Of a stretch of 40,045 nucleotides of DNA, positions 17,610-27,275 are shown in pieces. The stretch lies in assembly GCA_028714235.1 (NCBI GenBank), contig JAQTMQ010000010.1, positions 1 through 40,045 on the forward strand, in the 5' to 3' direction. Both the position numbers and the translations under genes were made by a program. Every line of letters starts with the position of its first letter. The first letter of the stretch is position 1. A model generated the notes under the pieces. The model saw only the letters and a program-made list of their open reading frames with translations, made no database searches and was not told where the DNA came from. The DNA comes from Candidatus Iainarchaeum sp. (lineage in GTDB: Archaea; Micrarchaeota; Micrarchaeia; Burarchaeales; Fermentimicrarchaeaceae).

Positions 17610-18308
17610 TCACGCGCCGGGCCTCCTCGCCTCAAGCTCCCTTGCCGCGTCCGAGCCAATCCAGCGCGCCGCCTTTTTTTCGCTTTTGGCGAGTTTCCTC
17701 GAGAGGGCGAGCGCTTTCCCGTAATTTCTTTTCGAGCCCATCTTCCCGATGTGCCTTAGGGCCCAGTTGACGGCTTTTTTCACGAAATTGCGGTCGTCAC
17801 TCGATTCGCGCGCGATGGCGGCCAAAAACTTGTCCGCAACCGCGTCCGGGAACCCTTTCTTCTGCCGCCAGGGGATTACGGCCATCAACGCGAAGCCCGC
17901 GCGCTTCACGAATTCTTCTTCCGACTTGGAGAATTCGAGGGCTTTTTCCGGCGCGCCCTCCATTCTCCAGAGCAGGTTCATGGCGAGCTGGTCGGTTTCG
18001 GCCCAGTTGCTGCAGTCCGAAACCCATTTCTCCGCCTGCTTCCAGCCGATTGACGGCTCGGCGACCAAAGCGGCAACAATTTTATCCTCGTGAAAGCCGT
18101 GCGCCCAAAGCTTTTCCGCAAGCGAATTGCGCGCCGAACCGCCTTTCGCTTCTTTCTTGATTCGTTTTGCGAGGTTTCGGACGAAAGGCATGCCCACCCC
18201 GTAAGCATTCGTTCCCGTGATTCCGAAGCGCGCCATTCCCGCGGCGTTTTTCTTGCTGGAATTCTTTTCAAGAAGCGAAATTATTTCGTTGAACTCCATT
18301 GCGACCAC
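17610..18308 (-). CDS. DNA alkylation repair protein (AlkD-like HEAT repeats)
   Basis: KLWAHGFHEDKIVAALV, EKWVSDCSNWAETDQLAMNLL, FVKKAVNWALRHIGK...ARWIGSDAARELE. Confidence 0.85.
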   Translation of the reverse strand: MVAMEFNEIISLLEKNSSKKNAAGMARFGITGTNAYGVGMPFVRNLAKRIKKEAKGGSARNSLAEKLWAHGFHEDKIVAALVAEPSIGWKQAEKWVSDCSNWAETDQLAMNLLWRMEGAPEKALEFSKSEEEFVKRAGFALMAVIPWRQKKGFPDAVADKFLAAIARESSDDRNFVKKAVNWALRHIGKMGSKRNYGKALALSRKLAKSEKKAARWIGSDAARELEARRPGA

Positions 18309-19373
18309 TCACCTGAACGGCCTCGAGTCCCGCCTGAGCTTCATCATCGCGGAGCGGAGGCCGGTGCGCACGAACAGGTCCTTGTAAGTGCGCTCCAGGT
18401 CGAGGGGGTCCATCGCGGCGCGGAGGTCGGCCTCAATGAGGACCGCGGGCATGGCGTACTTCTTGTTGATGCGCGAGAGCGCGCAAACCGTGGAAGCGAC
18501 TTCTTCCGCCGACGCATGGGGGGTTGAGAGGAACTCCGCGCGCACCGGCCTGTCCTCTTCGGCGGGCTTCACGTAAAAGACGGCTATGCGGCTCCCCCAG
18601 TCTTTGAGGTCCTTGAGGACTACCTGCTCTTTTTCGGCGCTGGAATAGCTGAATGAGGCCGTCCTCTCGCATTCCTTCAGGAGGTAGGAGAGGAAGGAGG
18701 TGTCGCTTGAGCGCCGCAATGTTTCCCGCTCGCTCTCCACGAGCATGCGCTCGAGGATTTCGATGAACCGCCGCCCCCTGGAATCCTTTATCACTCCGAC
18801 GAGCCGGATGCCTTTCTCATCGCAAAGCGAGAAGAGCGAGGAGTAAAGCGCGATTACCTCGCCGTAAAGGATGCGCGCCTCCTCTTCCCCGGCTCCGGGC
18901 TTGTCGGAAACCTGGGGGAGGAGCGAGCCGTCGAGCAGCATGTAGTCCGGGGAAAGCTTTTCGCAGGCGGAAAGCGCGGTCCCGATTTCCTTCCGCAGGC
19001 GGAAAAGCGACTTGTAGCGCTGGAACTCGTGCGTGTCCATCGTGTAGGTCACTTCGACTTCCGGGGGAGGGAGGGCGGAGGGAAAATACGCGTGCGATGC
19101 GCGCTTCCCGTCCCTGTAGGAGAACATGACTGCGCACGCGCGCGTCATGAGCAGGTCAAAGCCGTGGAACTCCTGGGCGAGGAGCCCGCCGTCCACCGCG
19201 GCGATTTTGAGGTCGCGGAGCCCGGAGCCGACCGGATGGACGAGGCCGCGCTCGAGCGCGTCGGGAAGGACCTGGACGTTTTTTTCGCGCAGGCCCGCGG
19301 CTGTGGTCTTCCGCTCCTCGTCGAGGCGCGTGATGGATTCAGCGATTTCCCTTAGGCGCTCGCGCATGCGCAA
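18309..19373 (-). CDS. nurA: NurA-domain nuclease
   Basis: [20 protein letters not shown] and [11 protein letters not shown] motifs. Abuts the alkylation-repair gene and overlaps trpB by 35 bp. Confidence 0.75.
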   Translation of the reverse strand: MRMRERLREIAESITRLDEERKTTAAGLREKNVQVLPDALERGLVHPVGSGLRDLKIAAVDGGLLAQEFHGFDLLMTRACAVMFSYRDGKRASHAYFPSALPPPEVEVTYTMDTHEFQRYKSLFRLRKEIGTALSACEKLSPDYMLLDGSLLPQVSDKPGAGEEEARILYGEVIALYSSLFSLCDEKGIRLVGVIKDSRGRRFIEILERMLVESERETLRRSSDTSFLSYLLKECERTASFSYSSAEKEQVVLKDLKDWGSRIAVFYVKPAEEDRPVRAEFLSTPHASAEEVASTVCALSRINKKYAMPAVLIEADLRAAMDPLDLERTYKDLFVRTGLRSAMMKLRRDSRPFR

Positions 19374-20739
19374 CCGTTTGCGCGCGCACGCTTAAAGCGT
19401 TGACGCCGCGCTCAAGGTAGTCGTCGTAGCCGCCCAGGTCGAGCAAGCCGTGCCCGGAGAGGTTGAAGGCGATTACCTTGGATTCGCCGCTCCTCCTGCA
19501 CGCGAGCGCGGAATCAATCGCGGCCTTTATCGCATGGCTGCTTTCAGGCGCGGGGATGATTCCCTCGGTCTTGGAGAAGATGCTTGCGGCCTCGAAGACT
19601 TCGGGCTCTGTCACCGCGCGCGCGGAAATCACTTTTTCGGCCGCAAGGTGCGATACGAGCGGCGCCATGCCGTGGTAGCGGAGCCCGCCGGCGTAAATCT
19701 TCGGCGGCGTGTTGTCTTTCCCGAGCGTGTGCATCTTGAGGAGCGGGGTGGTTCCGGCCGAGTCCCCGAAATCGTACCTGAACTCGCCTTTGGTGAGCGA
19801 GGGGACCGCTTCGGGCTCGACCGCGACGAACTCGGTTTCGGCGTATTCGCCTTTGCCCTTGAGCTTCTCGCCGATGAACGGGAAGGTGAAGCCCGCGAAG
19901 TTGCTTCCGCCTCCCACGCACGCGATGAGCTGGTCTGGCGCCTCGCCAATCTTTTCGAACTGGAGCATGGTTTCCTGCCCTATGACCGTCTGGTGCATGA
20001 GCACGTGGTTGAGCACGCTTCCAAGCGAGTAGCGCGCGTTCTCCATTCCCATCCTCGTCTCGATTGCCTCGCTGATTGCGATTCCCAAGCTTCCCGGGCT
20101 ATGGGGGTCTTTTGCGAGAATCGAGCGCCCGAACTGCGTTTTATCGCTGGGCGATGGGTGGACTTGTGCGCCGAACATGTTCATCATGGTCTTCCTGTAA
20201 GGCTTCTGCGCGTAACTGCTGCCCACCATGAAAACGATGCACTTCAAGCCGAAAAGCATGGTCGCGTACGCGAGCGCGGTGCCCCACTGGCCCGCGCCCG
20301 TTTCCGTGGTGAACGCCTCCAGGCCCTGCTTCATGCCGTAATACGCTTGCGGGATTGCGGTGTTGGGCTTGTGGCTTCCGCAAGGGTTCAGGTCCTCGCG
20401 CTTGTAGTAGATTTTCGCCGGGGTCTTGAGGTACGCTTCAAGCCTTTTCGCCCTGTAAAGGGGAGTCGGCCTCCCGAACCTGTAATACGCTTCCCGCACT
20501 TCCTCCGGGATTGCGATTCTCGGCTCGTCCGAGAACTCCTGCCTTGACCCTTCCCTCGTGAAAAACGCCTCGAACGCGGCTTGGGGGGCGGGCGAGTTGT
20601 CGCGCGGGTCGAGCGGGGGCGCGAGCTTTCCCGGGAGGTCGGGCTTGATGTTGTAGTAATACTTGGGGAGCTCGTCTTCCCCGAGCATGACCTTCACGCC
20701 CATGAACTCCTCTCTTGATTCACTGTTTCCACTGGCCAT
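19339..20739 (-). CDS. trpB: TrpB2-type tryptophan synthase beta chain-like PLP enzyme
   Basis: [28 protein letters not shown]-lysine region, [24 protein letters not shown]; extended N-terminus of the TrpB2 class. Confidence 0.9.
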   Translation of the reverse strand: MASGNSESREEFMGVKVMLGEDELPKYYYNIKPDLPGKLAPPLDPRDNSPAPQAAFEAFFTREGSRQEFSDEPRIAIPEEVREAYYRFGRPTPLYRAKRLEAYLKTPAKIYYKREDLNPCGSHKPNTAIPQAYYGMKQGLEAFTTETGAGQWGTALAYATMLFGLKCIVFMVGSSYAQKPYRKTMMNMFGAQVHPSPSDKTQFGRSILAKDPHSPGSLGIAISEAIETRMGMENARYSLGSVLNHVLMHQTVIGQETMLQFEKIGEAPDQLIACVGGGSNFAGFTFPFIGEKLKGKGEYAETEFVAVEPEAVPSLTKGEFRYDFGDSAGTTPLLKMHTLGKDNTPPKIYAGGLRYHGMAPLVSHLAAEKVISARAVTEPEVFEAASIFSKTEGIIPAPESSHAIKAAIDSALACRRSGESKVIAFNLSGHGLLDLGGYDDYLERGVNALSVRAQTVAHARAPKGNR

Positions 20740-20740
20740 G

Positions 20741-20977
20741 TCAATACACCTCTGAAGCGTTCCTCGAAACCGGGCGGGCGCGAGCGCTCTCGCCGTTTGG
20801 CTTCCTCAAGGAGATGCTGCCGCCCTCTAGCTCAAGCAAAACAGATGCTTCCCCTGCGCCCAAGCCGAGGGCGCTTCTTGCGTCTGAAGGCAGAACTAGG
20901 CGGAACTTGGAATCAAGCCTGCAAACGTACTTCCTGGATGGCTGCTTGCCAAAGACACATTCCTGCCACCTGCGCCA
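20741..20977 (-). pseudogene. AbrB/SpoVT-like ORF without a canonical start codon
   Basis: Open frame between TAG (20978-20980) and TGA (20741-20743): ...[55 protein letters not shown]... No in-frame ATG/GTG/TTG found in the N-terminal part. Ends just upstream of the trpB ATG. Whether it is expressed is unknown. Confidence 0.5.
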
Positions 20978-21133
20978 CTAAACGGCGGGAAGGTTTGCCG
21001 CGTCCCACTATTTTAAGCCGCCGGTTTCGCCCGCTTGGGGCGGGCCCGGCGGGCAGCGGCGCGCCCGCCGATTCCGCGCGGGGAGGCGGCGAAGTCATGC
21101 TTTAATATGGGCGCGGGCAAAACCTTTTTTCGT

Positions 21134-22555
21134 ATGGGTAGCGACCTCGCCGACTTTGCGGTCAAGCACGCGCTAAGGCTCGGCGCTACGTACGCTGAAG
21201 CGCGCTTCGAGAAGATTCGCGCGTCCATGTTTTCGCTCAAGAACGGCGTCCCCCAGCTGGGCGGCTTCGAGGAGGCGAGCGGCCTCGGGCTAAGGCTCGT
21301 CTTCCATGGCGCGATGGAGTACTGCTCGACCGACTGGATGGACAAGGGGCACGTGGAAAAGCTCGTCGAGGGCGGGATGAAGGACGCGGCGGCGAACGCT
21401 CGCCTCGTCAAGGACCCGGTCCTCCTCTCTGTAGAGGAGGCGGAGAAGGCGAAGTGGCGGGTGAAGGAGAAAAAGAAGATTGACTCTGTGGGCGTTGACG
21501 AGAAGCTTGAAATCCTCGCCGGCATCGATTCCGCGCTCGCGGAATGCGAGGTGAAGCTCGGCTCGCGCTTCTTTTCGCTTGGCGACGGCACGAGCGAAAA
21601 GTATTACGTGAACAGCGAGGGCACGCGGATTGCCTCCGCGACGCCGGGCGTCGGGTTTTACGCGGTGTTCGCGGTGCAGGACGGGAAGGGCGGCTCGATG
21701 CAGAGGCACGTCCAGAAGCACGAGACCGGCGGCTACGAGCGGCTTTTCGCCTGGAACCTCGAGGAAACGGTTTGCGGGGAGGCGAAGGCGATCGGCAGGG
21801 TGCTCGCGGAAGGCGTGCCTGCCCCGGAAGGCGAAATCAGCGTTGTCTGCGCGCCAGAGGTGGTCGGGATAGCGTGCCACGAGAGCGTCGGCCACCCGTA
21901 CGAGGCGGACAGGATTCTCGGAAGGGAGGGCGCGCAGGCCGGCGAATCCTTCATCACCCAGAACGACATGGGGCTGAGGATAGGGAGCGACGCCGCGACA
22001 GTGGTTGACGACCCGACCATCCCTAACAGCGCGGGCCATTACCTGTACGACGACGAGGGGGTGAAGGCGAGGAGGAAGCCCCTGATGGTCAACGGCGTAG
22101 TCTCCGAGTTCCTGCTCAACAGGGAGTCCGCCTACCTGCTCGGGATGACCTCGAACGGGAGCGCGCGCGCGATGGATTACGAAAGCGAGCCCATCGTCAG
22201 GATGAGCAACACCTTCCTTTTGCCCGGGAACTACGGGGACGACGAGCTCTTCGAGGGCGTGAGGAAAGGCGTTTACGTCAAGAGCTTCACGGAATGGAAC
22301 ATCGACGACAAGAGGATGAACCAGAAGTACGTGAGCTGCGAGGCGTACCTTATCGAGAACGGGAGGGTCGGCAAGCCCGTGAAGAGGGCGGTCATCGAGA
22401 CGACCACGCCCGGCTTCTGGGGCGCGGTGGAAGCGGTGGGAAAGAAGGTTGAATGCTTTGCGGGAACGTGCGGGAAAGGCGAGCCGATGCAGGGCGTGCC
22501 GGTTTCCATGGGCGGGCCCCCGCTCCGGCTGAAGGGAATCCGGCTTGGTGTTTAG
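21134..22555 (+). CDS. tldD: TldD-family metalloprotease
   Basis: HESVGHPYEADRILGREGAQAG (HExxxH) motif. Start MGSDLADFAVKHALRLGATYAEARFEK. Confidence 0.88.
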   Translation: MGSDLADFAVKHALRLGATYAEARFEKIRASMFSLKNGVPQLGGFEEASGLGLRLVFHGAMEYCSTDWMDKGHVEKLVEGGMKDAAANARLVKDPVLLSVEEAEKAKWRVKEKKKIDSVGVDEKLEILAGIDSALAECEVKLGSRFFSLGDGTSEKYYVNSEGTRIASATPGVGFYAVFAVQDGKGGSMQRHVQKHETGGYERLFAWNLEETVCGEAKAIGRVLAEGVPAPEGEISVVCAPEVVGIACHESVGHPYEADRILGREGAQAGESFITQNDMGLRIGSDAATVVDDPTIPNSAGHYLYDDEGVKARRKPLMVNGVVSEFLLNRESAYLLGMTSNGSARAMDYESEPIVRMSNTFLLPGNYGDDELFEGVRKGVYVKSFTEWNIDDKRMNQKYVSCEAYLIENGRVGKPVKRAVIETTTPGFWGAVEAVGKKVECFAGTCGKGEPMQGVPVSMGGPPLRLKGIRLGV

Positions 22556-22557
22556 GG

Positions 22558-23919
22558 ATGGCTGAATCGTTTGAGGACCTGACCGCTTTCATCCTGAAGG
22601 CGGCGGAGAAAAGGTTTGACGAGGCCGTTGTGCACGCCGTGCGCTCGCGCGGGCGGCTGATAAAGTTCACGAACGGCGGGCTTTCCGCGGGAAGGCTTTC
22701 CATGGACCAGACCGCGTCCGTTTTCGTCGCGAAGGGAAAGAAGGTGGCGGTCACAGCGCTCAAGGAGCTCGAAAGCAGGCAGGTCGAGAAGTCGCTTGCC
22801 AAGCTCGAGAAATTCGTGGCAAAAGAGAAGCCGAACCCCGAGTACGGCGGCATCGCGGACTCGGGCTTCAGGAAGATGGACGTCATGAACCTTTACGACC
22901 CGCGCGTCGAAAGGCTGACCGGCGAAGAGCTTTCGGGATACGTGAGCGAAGGGGTTGACGGCGCGCTCTCCCGGGGCGCGAAAAGGGCGAGCGGAACGCT
23001 TGAAACCGGCTACTCGAAGGAGATTCTGAGGTCGAGCGGCGGGGCGAAATGCTCCCAGAAGTCCACGAGCCTCACCTTCTCGCTGCGCGCGTTTTCCGAC
23101 AAGGACGCGAGCGGGCACAAGGTCTGCGTGACGAGGGCGCTCCAGCACTTCAAGCCCTGGGACGTGGGCGTGAACGCGGGCGACCTCGCGCGCGAGTCCA
23201 TGAACCCGAGGCCCGTCCCCGCGGGGAAGATGGACGTGCTTTTCGACCCCATGGCCGCCGCGGTCATGATGCAGCACGTGGGGGAGGCGGCATCCATTTT
23301 TTCGGTGGAGGCGGGCTTCTCTTTCCTCGAGGGAAAGCTCAACAAGAAGGTGGGAAGCGACATCCTCACGGTTTTTGACGACGGCACGCTTCCCGGCGGC
23401 ATGGCGTCAACCAACTTCGACGCGGAAGGAATCCCGGCGCAGAAGACGACGCTCATCCGCTTCGGCGTGCTCAGGAACTACCTGCACAGCACCGGGACCG
23501 CGAAAAGGTACGGCGTGCAGACCACGGGGAACGCGGGGATAATCCACCCGCGCCCGTGGAACGTGGTCGTGGACCGCGGAAACTACGACGTGCACGAGCT
23601 CGTGCGCGAAACGAGGAAGGGCGTTTTCGTCACGAACATGTGGTACATGCGGTTCCAGAATTACAGGACCGGCGAGTTTTCCGCAATCCCGCGGGACGCC
23701 ATGTTTTACGTGGAGAACGGGAGGATTGCCCACCCGGTGAAAGGCCTCCGGCTCAGCGACAGCATGCCCAACCTCATGGGCGGCATCGAAGCGCTCTCCG
23801 AGAAACGCGAGCAGGTTTTCGGCTGGGAGGTGGAAACGCCGGTGAAGTGCGGGCACATGCTCGCCCGCGGGATGCGGTTCACGAAAAGCACGGCGAAAGC
23901 CGGGGAAGGCGCGCGATGA
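22558..23919 (+). CDS. pmbA: TldE/PmbA-family protein
   Basis: Directly follows tldD. PmbA-like DDGTLPGGMASTNFDAEGIPAQKTTLIRFGVLRNYLH and RPWNVVVDRGNYDVHELV. Confidence 0.85.
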   Translation: MAESFEDLTAFILKAAEKRFDEAVVHAVRSRGRLIKFTNGGLSAGRLSMDQTASVFVAKGKKVAVTALKELESRQVEKSLAKLEKFVAKEKPNPEYGGIADSGFRKMDVMNLYDPRVERLTGEELSGYVSEGVDGALSRGAKRASGTLETGYSKEILRSSGGAKCSQKSTSLTFSLRAFSDKDASGHKVCVTRALQHFKPWDVGVNAGDLARESMNPRPVPAGKMDVLFDPMAAAVMMQHVGEAASIFSVEAGFSFLEGKLNKKVGSDILTVFDDGTLPGGMASTNFDAEGIPAQKTTLIRFGVLRNYLHSTGTAKRYGVQTTGNAGIIHPRPWNVVVDRGNYDVHELVRETRKGVFVTNMWYMRFQNYRTGEFSAIPRDAMFYVENGRIAHPVKGLRLSDSMPNLMGGIEALSEKREQVFGWEVETPVKCGHMLARGMRFTKSTAKAGEGAR

Positions 23920-24266
23920 TGAAGCAGGTGCTCGTCTTAAGGAAGGACCTGGACCTCGGGAAAGGAAAGCTTGCGGCCCATGCCGCGCACGCGAGCCTTG
24001 CCGCCTACCGGAAGGCCGAGAAGTCGCACCCCGAGGAAGTCGAGGAATGGATTGCGGGCGGCGAGAAGAAGGTCGCCGTGTCCGCGGGCTCGGAAGCGGA
24101 ATTGCTCGAGCTCTTCGGGAAGGCGAAGCGACTCAAGATGCCCTGCGCGCTCATCCGCGACGCCGGGCTCACCCAGATTTCCCCGGGGACCGCCACCGCG
24201 CTCGGAATCGGGCCTTTTTCCGAAGGCGAGCTTGACAAGCTCACAGGCCACCTGAAGCTCCTCTAG
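23916..24266 (+). CDS. pth2: peptidyl-tRNA hydrolase, Pth2 type
   Basis: MKQVLVLRKDLDLGKGKLAAHAAHASLAAY...PCALIRDAGLTQISPGTATALGIGP. Confidence 0.93.
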   Translation: MMKQVLVLRKDLDLGKGKLAAHAAHASLAAYRKAEKSHPEEVEEWIAGGEKKVAVSAGSEAELLELFGKAKRLKMPCALIRDAGLTQISPGTATALGIGPFSEGELDKLTGHLKLL

Positions 24267-24329
24267 GCGCAAAGGGAAAGGAAAAAAAGAAGCTCTGAAA
24301 AGAAAGAAAAAAAGGGGCTGGTTTTGCCG

Positions 24330-25097
24330 TTAGCCGCCCGCCTGGGCGAGCGCCTGGTCGATTGCGGCCTTGAAAACGCTTTGCGCCTGCGCGCCAACGA
24401 TGGCTTTGCCGTTGATGAAGAAGGTGGGGGTGCCGTCAACGCCGTTCGCCGTCCCGAGCGCGGTTTGCGAGGCGACGGACTGCGCCTTCCGGCCGCTGTC
24501 AAGGCACGAGTTGAACGCCGCGGCGTCCATTCCCTGGATGGCTGCCGCGTACCCCTTTATGTCGTCAAGGGTGAGCGCGTCCTGGTTGCTGAACATCGCG
24601 TCATGCAGGGCGAACGCCTTGTCGTCCCCCTGGTCCGCCGCGCACTCGAACCCTTCCGCCGCCTTTTCCGCGTACTGGTGGAAGCCGAGCGGGAAGTTCA
24701 TGAACACGTACTTCAACTTGCCCGCGTACTCCGTGCGGAGCGCCTTCATTGTCGTCTCCGCCCTGCCGCAGTACGGGCACTGGAAGTCCGAGAATGCGAT
24801 TATCGTGACCTTCGCGCTCGCGTTCCCGGTAAACGGCCTCCCGGCTACGTCGAGGTTAGCCGGCGCCTGCGTCGGGGCCGGAGTCGGGGTGGCGGCAGGC
24901 GTGGGCGTCGGGCCCGCGGGCGCGGCCGTGAAGTTGGCCGACCTTATCGTCGCCTCAAGGGAGCGCATCTGGCCGGTCAAGCCGTTCGTTGAAGCCATGA
25001 CCGCCCCTGCAACGATTATCGCCGAAATGAGTATCGCGGCGGGCAGCGCGTAAGGCCTCCAGTCGTCATTGCCTCCGTCCATCGAAATTACCTCCAA
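24330..25097 (-). CDS. DsbA/thioredoxin-family secreted or membrane-anchored oxidoreductase
   Basis: N-terminal TM segment, Pro/Thr-rich linker, FSDFQCPYCGRAE active site, GVDGTPTFFINGK cis-Pro region. Confidence 0.92.
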   Translation of the reverse strand: MEVISMDGGNDDWRPYALPAAILISAIIVAGAVMASTNGLTGQMRSLEATIRSANFTAAPAGPTPTPAATPTPAPTQAPANLDVAGRPFTGNASAKVTIIAFSDFQCPYCGRAETTMKALRTEYAGKLKYVFMNFPLGFHQYAEKAAEGFECAADQGDDKAFALHDAMFSNQDALTLDDIKGYAAAIQGMDAAAFNSCLDSGRKAQSVASQTALGTANGVDGTPTFFINGKAIVGAQAQSVFKAAIDQALAQAGG

Positions 25098-25176
25098 AAA
25101 GCATTCAGTAGAGCCGCGAAACGCCTACAAAAACGCCACTCCCCATTCATGCTCCGCCAAAAAATATAAACCTCAC

Positions 25177-25806
25177 TCAAATGGTTAGGCGCCGGGCGCC
25201 CCCGGCGGCGCGCGAAACGAGGCGCTCGAAGCCCGCCTTCCCCTCCTCGGCCTCCACGCGGCCGGGATTCGCCTTGACCGAGGGCTTGCGGGGAACGAAC
25301 GGGCATGGGGGGGCCTCGGCGGTGGATGGCCCCATCGTCCCGATTTCGCGCGCCAGCGCGACCGTCTCGCCCTTGTTCAGGCCGATGAGCGGCCTCAGGA
25401 CCGGGATTTTGACTGCCGCGGTCTCAACCGCGAGGTTTTCAGGCGTCTGGCTGGCAACCTGCCCCAGCGAATCGCCGGTGACGAGCGCCCCGGCCCCGAA
25501 CCGCTCGGCAAGCCTTTCCGCCACCCTCGCCATCGCGCGCTTGCAGAAAACGCACGAGAGGTGCGGGTCGCAGCCCGCTTCCGCGAACCCGGCCATCGTC
25601 TCCGCGTGCGGGACTACGACGATTTCCGTGAAGCCGAGGGCGCGCGCGACCGATTTCGCCCGCGCCAGGGCTCCGCTTTCCGCGCCTGCGGGCGCGCCGG
25701 AAAAGTTGTCGAAGTAGACTGGGAGCACCTCGGCGCCCTGCTTTTGCAGGAGGCGGATGGCGACCGCCGAGTCAATCCCCCCGGAAAGGAGGCCGATGAG
25801 CTTCAT
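25177..25806 (-). CDS. stand-alone PP-loop ATPase (ThiI C-terminal/tRNA thiolation-like)
   Basis: SGGIDSAVAIRLLQKQGAEVLPVYFDNF, CVFCKRAM, ALVTGDSLGQVASQTPENL. Start MKLIGLLSGG at 25806. No THUMP domain in this ORF. Confidence 0.8.
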   Translation of the reverse strand: MKLIGLLSGGIDSAVAIRLLQKQGAEVLPVYFDNFSGAPAGAESGALARAKSVARALGFTEIVVVPHAETMAGFAEAGCDPHLSCVFCKRAMARVAERLAERFGAGALVTGDSLGQVASQTPENLAVETAAVKIPVLRPLIGLNKGETVALAREIGTMGPSTAEAPPCPFVPRKPSVKANPGRVEAEEGKAGFERLVSRAAGGARRLTI

Positions 25807-25913
25807 GGGGAATGTTTCGCAGTCCTGTTTTAATTCGCTTTCAGCACTGGAAACCACGGGGGCTCCCGAACGGGTATATGCGGCCGGCTGCGAATCCATT
25901 CTCGGGCAGCAAG

Positions 25914-26195
25914 ATGGTTGTCGAGGACGAAATAATCCACTGGTGGCGCGACGAGAAGGGCGAGCTTCACAGGAACGCGCTCAGGATGGAGAGCGAGCCC
26001 GCGGCCCGAATCAACGGGTTCCCGCGCGACGGCATCGTCACGGTGAGGCTCGTGAACTCTGCCGGCCAGCAGGCAATCAGGCTGTCGCCCGACGAGGCGA
26101 TGAGGGTGAGCACGCAACTGCTCACCGTCGCAAAAGAGATGCTGAACGGGAAGCGCGCGCTTTGGGCGGAGCAGGAGGAGTACGTGCGGCAATGA
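25914..26195 (+). CDS. small conserved-looking hypothetical protein
   Basis: MVVEDEIIHWWRDEKGELHRNALRME...; balanced composition; divergent from the PP-loop gene. Confidence 0.6.
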   Translation: MVVEDEIIHWWRDEKGELHRNALRMESEPAARINGFPRDGIVTVRLVNSAGQQAIRLSPDEAMRVSTQLLTVAKEMLNGKRALWAEQEEYVRQ

Positions 26196-26265
26196 ACTAT
26201 TGCGCTGCACCCCCTGCCTGCATGCGCGCGCCATTCCAGCTGACGCCAAAACCGCCCCTCTTTTT

Positions 26266-27000
26266 CTATTTCTCTTTCCTCGCGCGCCGCTCGCGCTTCT
26301 GGCAGAGGAGGGCTTCCTCGGTTGAAAACATTTTGCGCCCGAACGCGCTTTTGCACATTCGGGCAAGGGGGCACTTCCCGCATTCCGGGTTCTTCGGGTG
26401 GCAGGTTTTCCTCCCCAGGTAGATGAGGTTCACGTGCAGCGACGCCTTCAAGGCGTCGGGGACAAGCGCGTCCATCAGCTCGTGCGCTTTACCGTAAGAA
26501 GTTTTTTCCGGGATGAATCCGAGGCGCTTGGAGACGCGGAAGACGTGCGTGTCAAGCGGGAAAGCCGGAATCCCCAGGCTGAAAAGCATGATGATTGCGG
26601 CGGTTTTCGGGCCTATGCCGCCAATCGAAAGCAAGTAATCGCGGACTTCGTCTTTGTTCATGCCATTCAAAAAATCGAGCGAGATTCTGCCGGTCCGCGA
26701 ATCCGCCTTGATTTTCTTGAGCGCGCCCCTGATTCTTTTCGCCTTCATTTCGGGAAGGCCGCCGGAGCGAATCGCGTTCGCGACTTGTTTTTCGCTTGCG
26801 GAGAGAACGTTTTCCCACTTGGGGAAGCGCTTGCGGAGGTTGTTGTACGCGGCGGATGAATTCCTGTCGTTCGTGTTCTGCGAGAGGATTGTTCCCACGA
26901 GCGTGGAAACCGGGTCGTGGAGCTCGTGCGCCCACCGCGGCACGCCGAAAGCGTCCTCGAGAATCTCCGCGGATTTCAGCATGCGCGCCCTCTTTTCCAT
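26266..27000 (-). CDS. nth: endonuclease III-like HhH-GPD base-excision glycosylase with FeS cluster
   Basis: ILSQNTNDRNSSAAY, SIGGIGPKTAAIIMLFSLGIPAFPLDTHVFRVSKRL, C-x6-C-x2-C-x5-C (CHPKNPECGKCPLARMC). Confidence 0.92.
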   Translation of the reverse strand: MEKRARMLKSAEILEDAFGVPRWAHELHDPVSTLVGTILSQNTNDRNSSAAYNNLRKRFPKWENVLSASEKQVANAIRSGGLPEMKAKRIRGALKKIKADSRTGRISLDFLNGMNKDEVRDYLLSIGGIGPKTAAIIMLFSLGIPAFPLDTHVFRVSKRLGFIPEKTSYGKAHELMDALVPDALKASLHVNLIYLGRKTCHPKNPECGKCPLARMCKSAFGRKMFSTEEALLCQKRERRARKEK

Positions 27001-27050
27001 GGACGGCTGTTGGGAAAAGGCTCTTTAACTAAATTTGCAGATAATTTGGC

Positions 27051-27197
27051 GTGGCGGGGGAGATTGCGGGCCTGTGCTTCGTTTGCGGAAGGCCGGGGAG
27101 CATGAACAGCTGCAGGCTTTGCGGCGCGCTCGCCTGCGACAGGCATTACGACGCGCGCGCCGGCGTCTGCTCAGACTGCGCGAAAGGAAGGCGGTGA
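27051..27197 (+). CDS. 48-aa zinc-finger microprotein (GTG start; not in the ORF track)
   Basis: VAGEIAGLCFVCGRPGSMNSCRLCGALACDRHYDARAGVCSDCAKGRR*: four CxxC-type pairs/His. Confidence 0.7.
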   Translation: MAGEIAGLCFVCGRPGSMNSCRLCGALACDRHYDARAGVCSDCAKGRR

Positions 27198-27275
27198 ACG
27201 GAAAAACGCTTAGCGCCGCGTTCCAGTTGTCCGAGGTAAGGTTTGCACGGCAAGGGGTATCGCGGGAAGCGCGGC

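Noticed and set aside
19450-20547. 365-aa plus-strand ORF antisense to trpB
   Set aside because: The TrpB motifs on the other strand are unambiguous; the antisense frame is a GC artefact.
21020-21100. GC-rich hairpin-like tract upstream of tldD as a terminator or regulatory RNA
   Set aside because: Low-complexity G/C runs with many alternative pairings; no T-tract or promoter evidence to support a specific structure.
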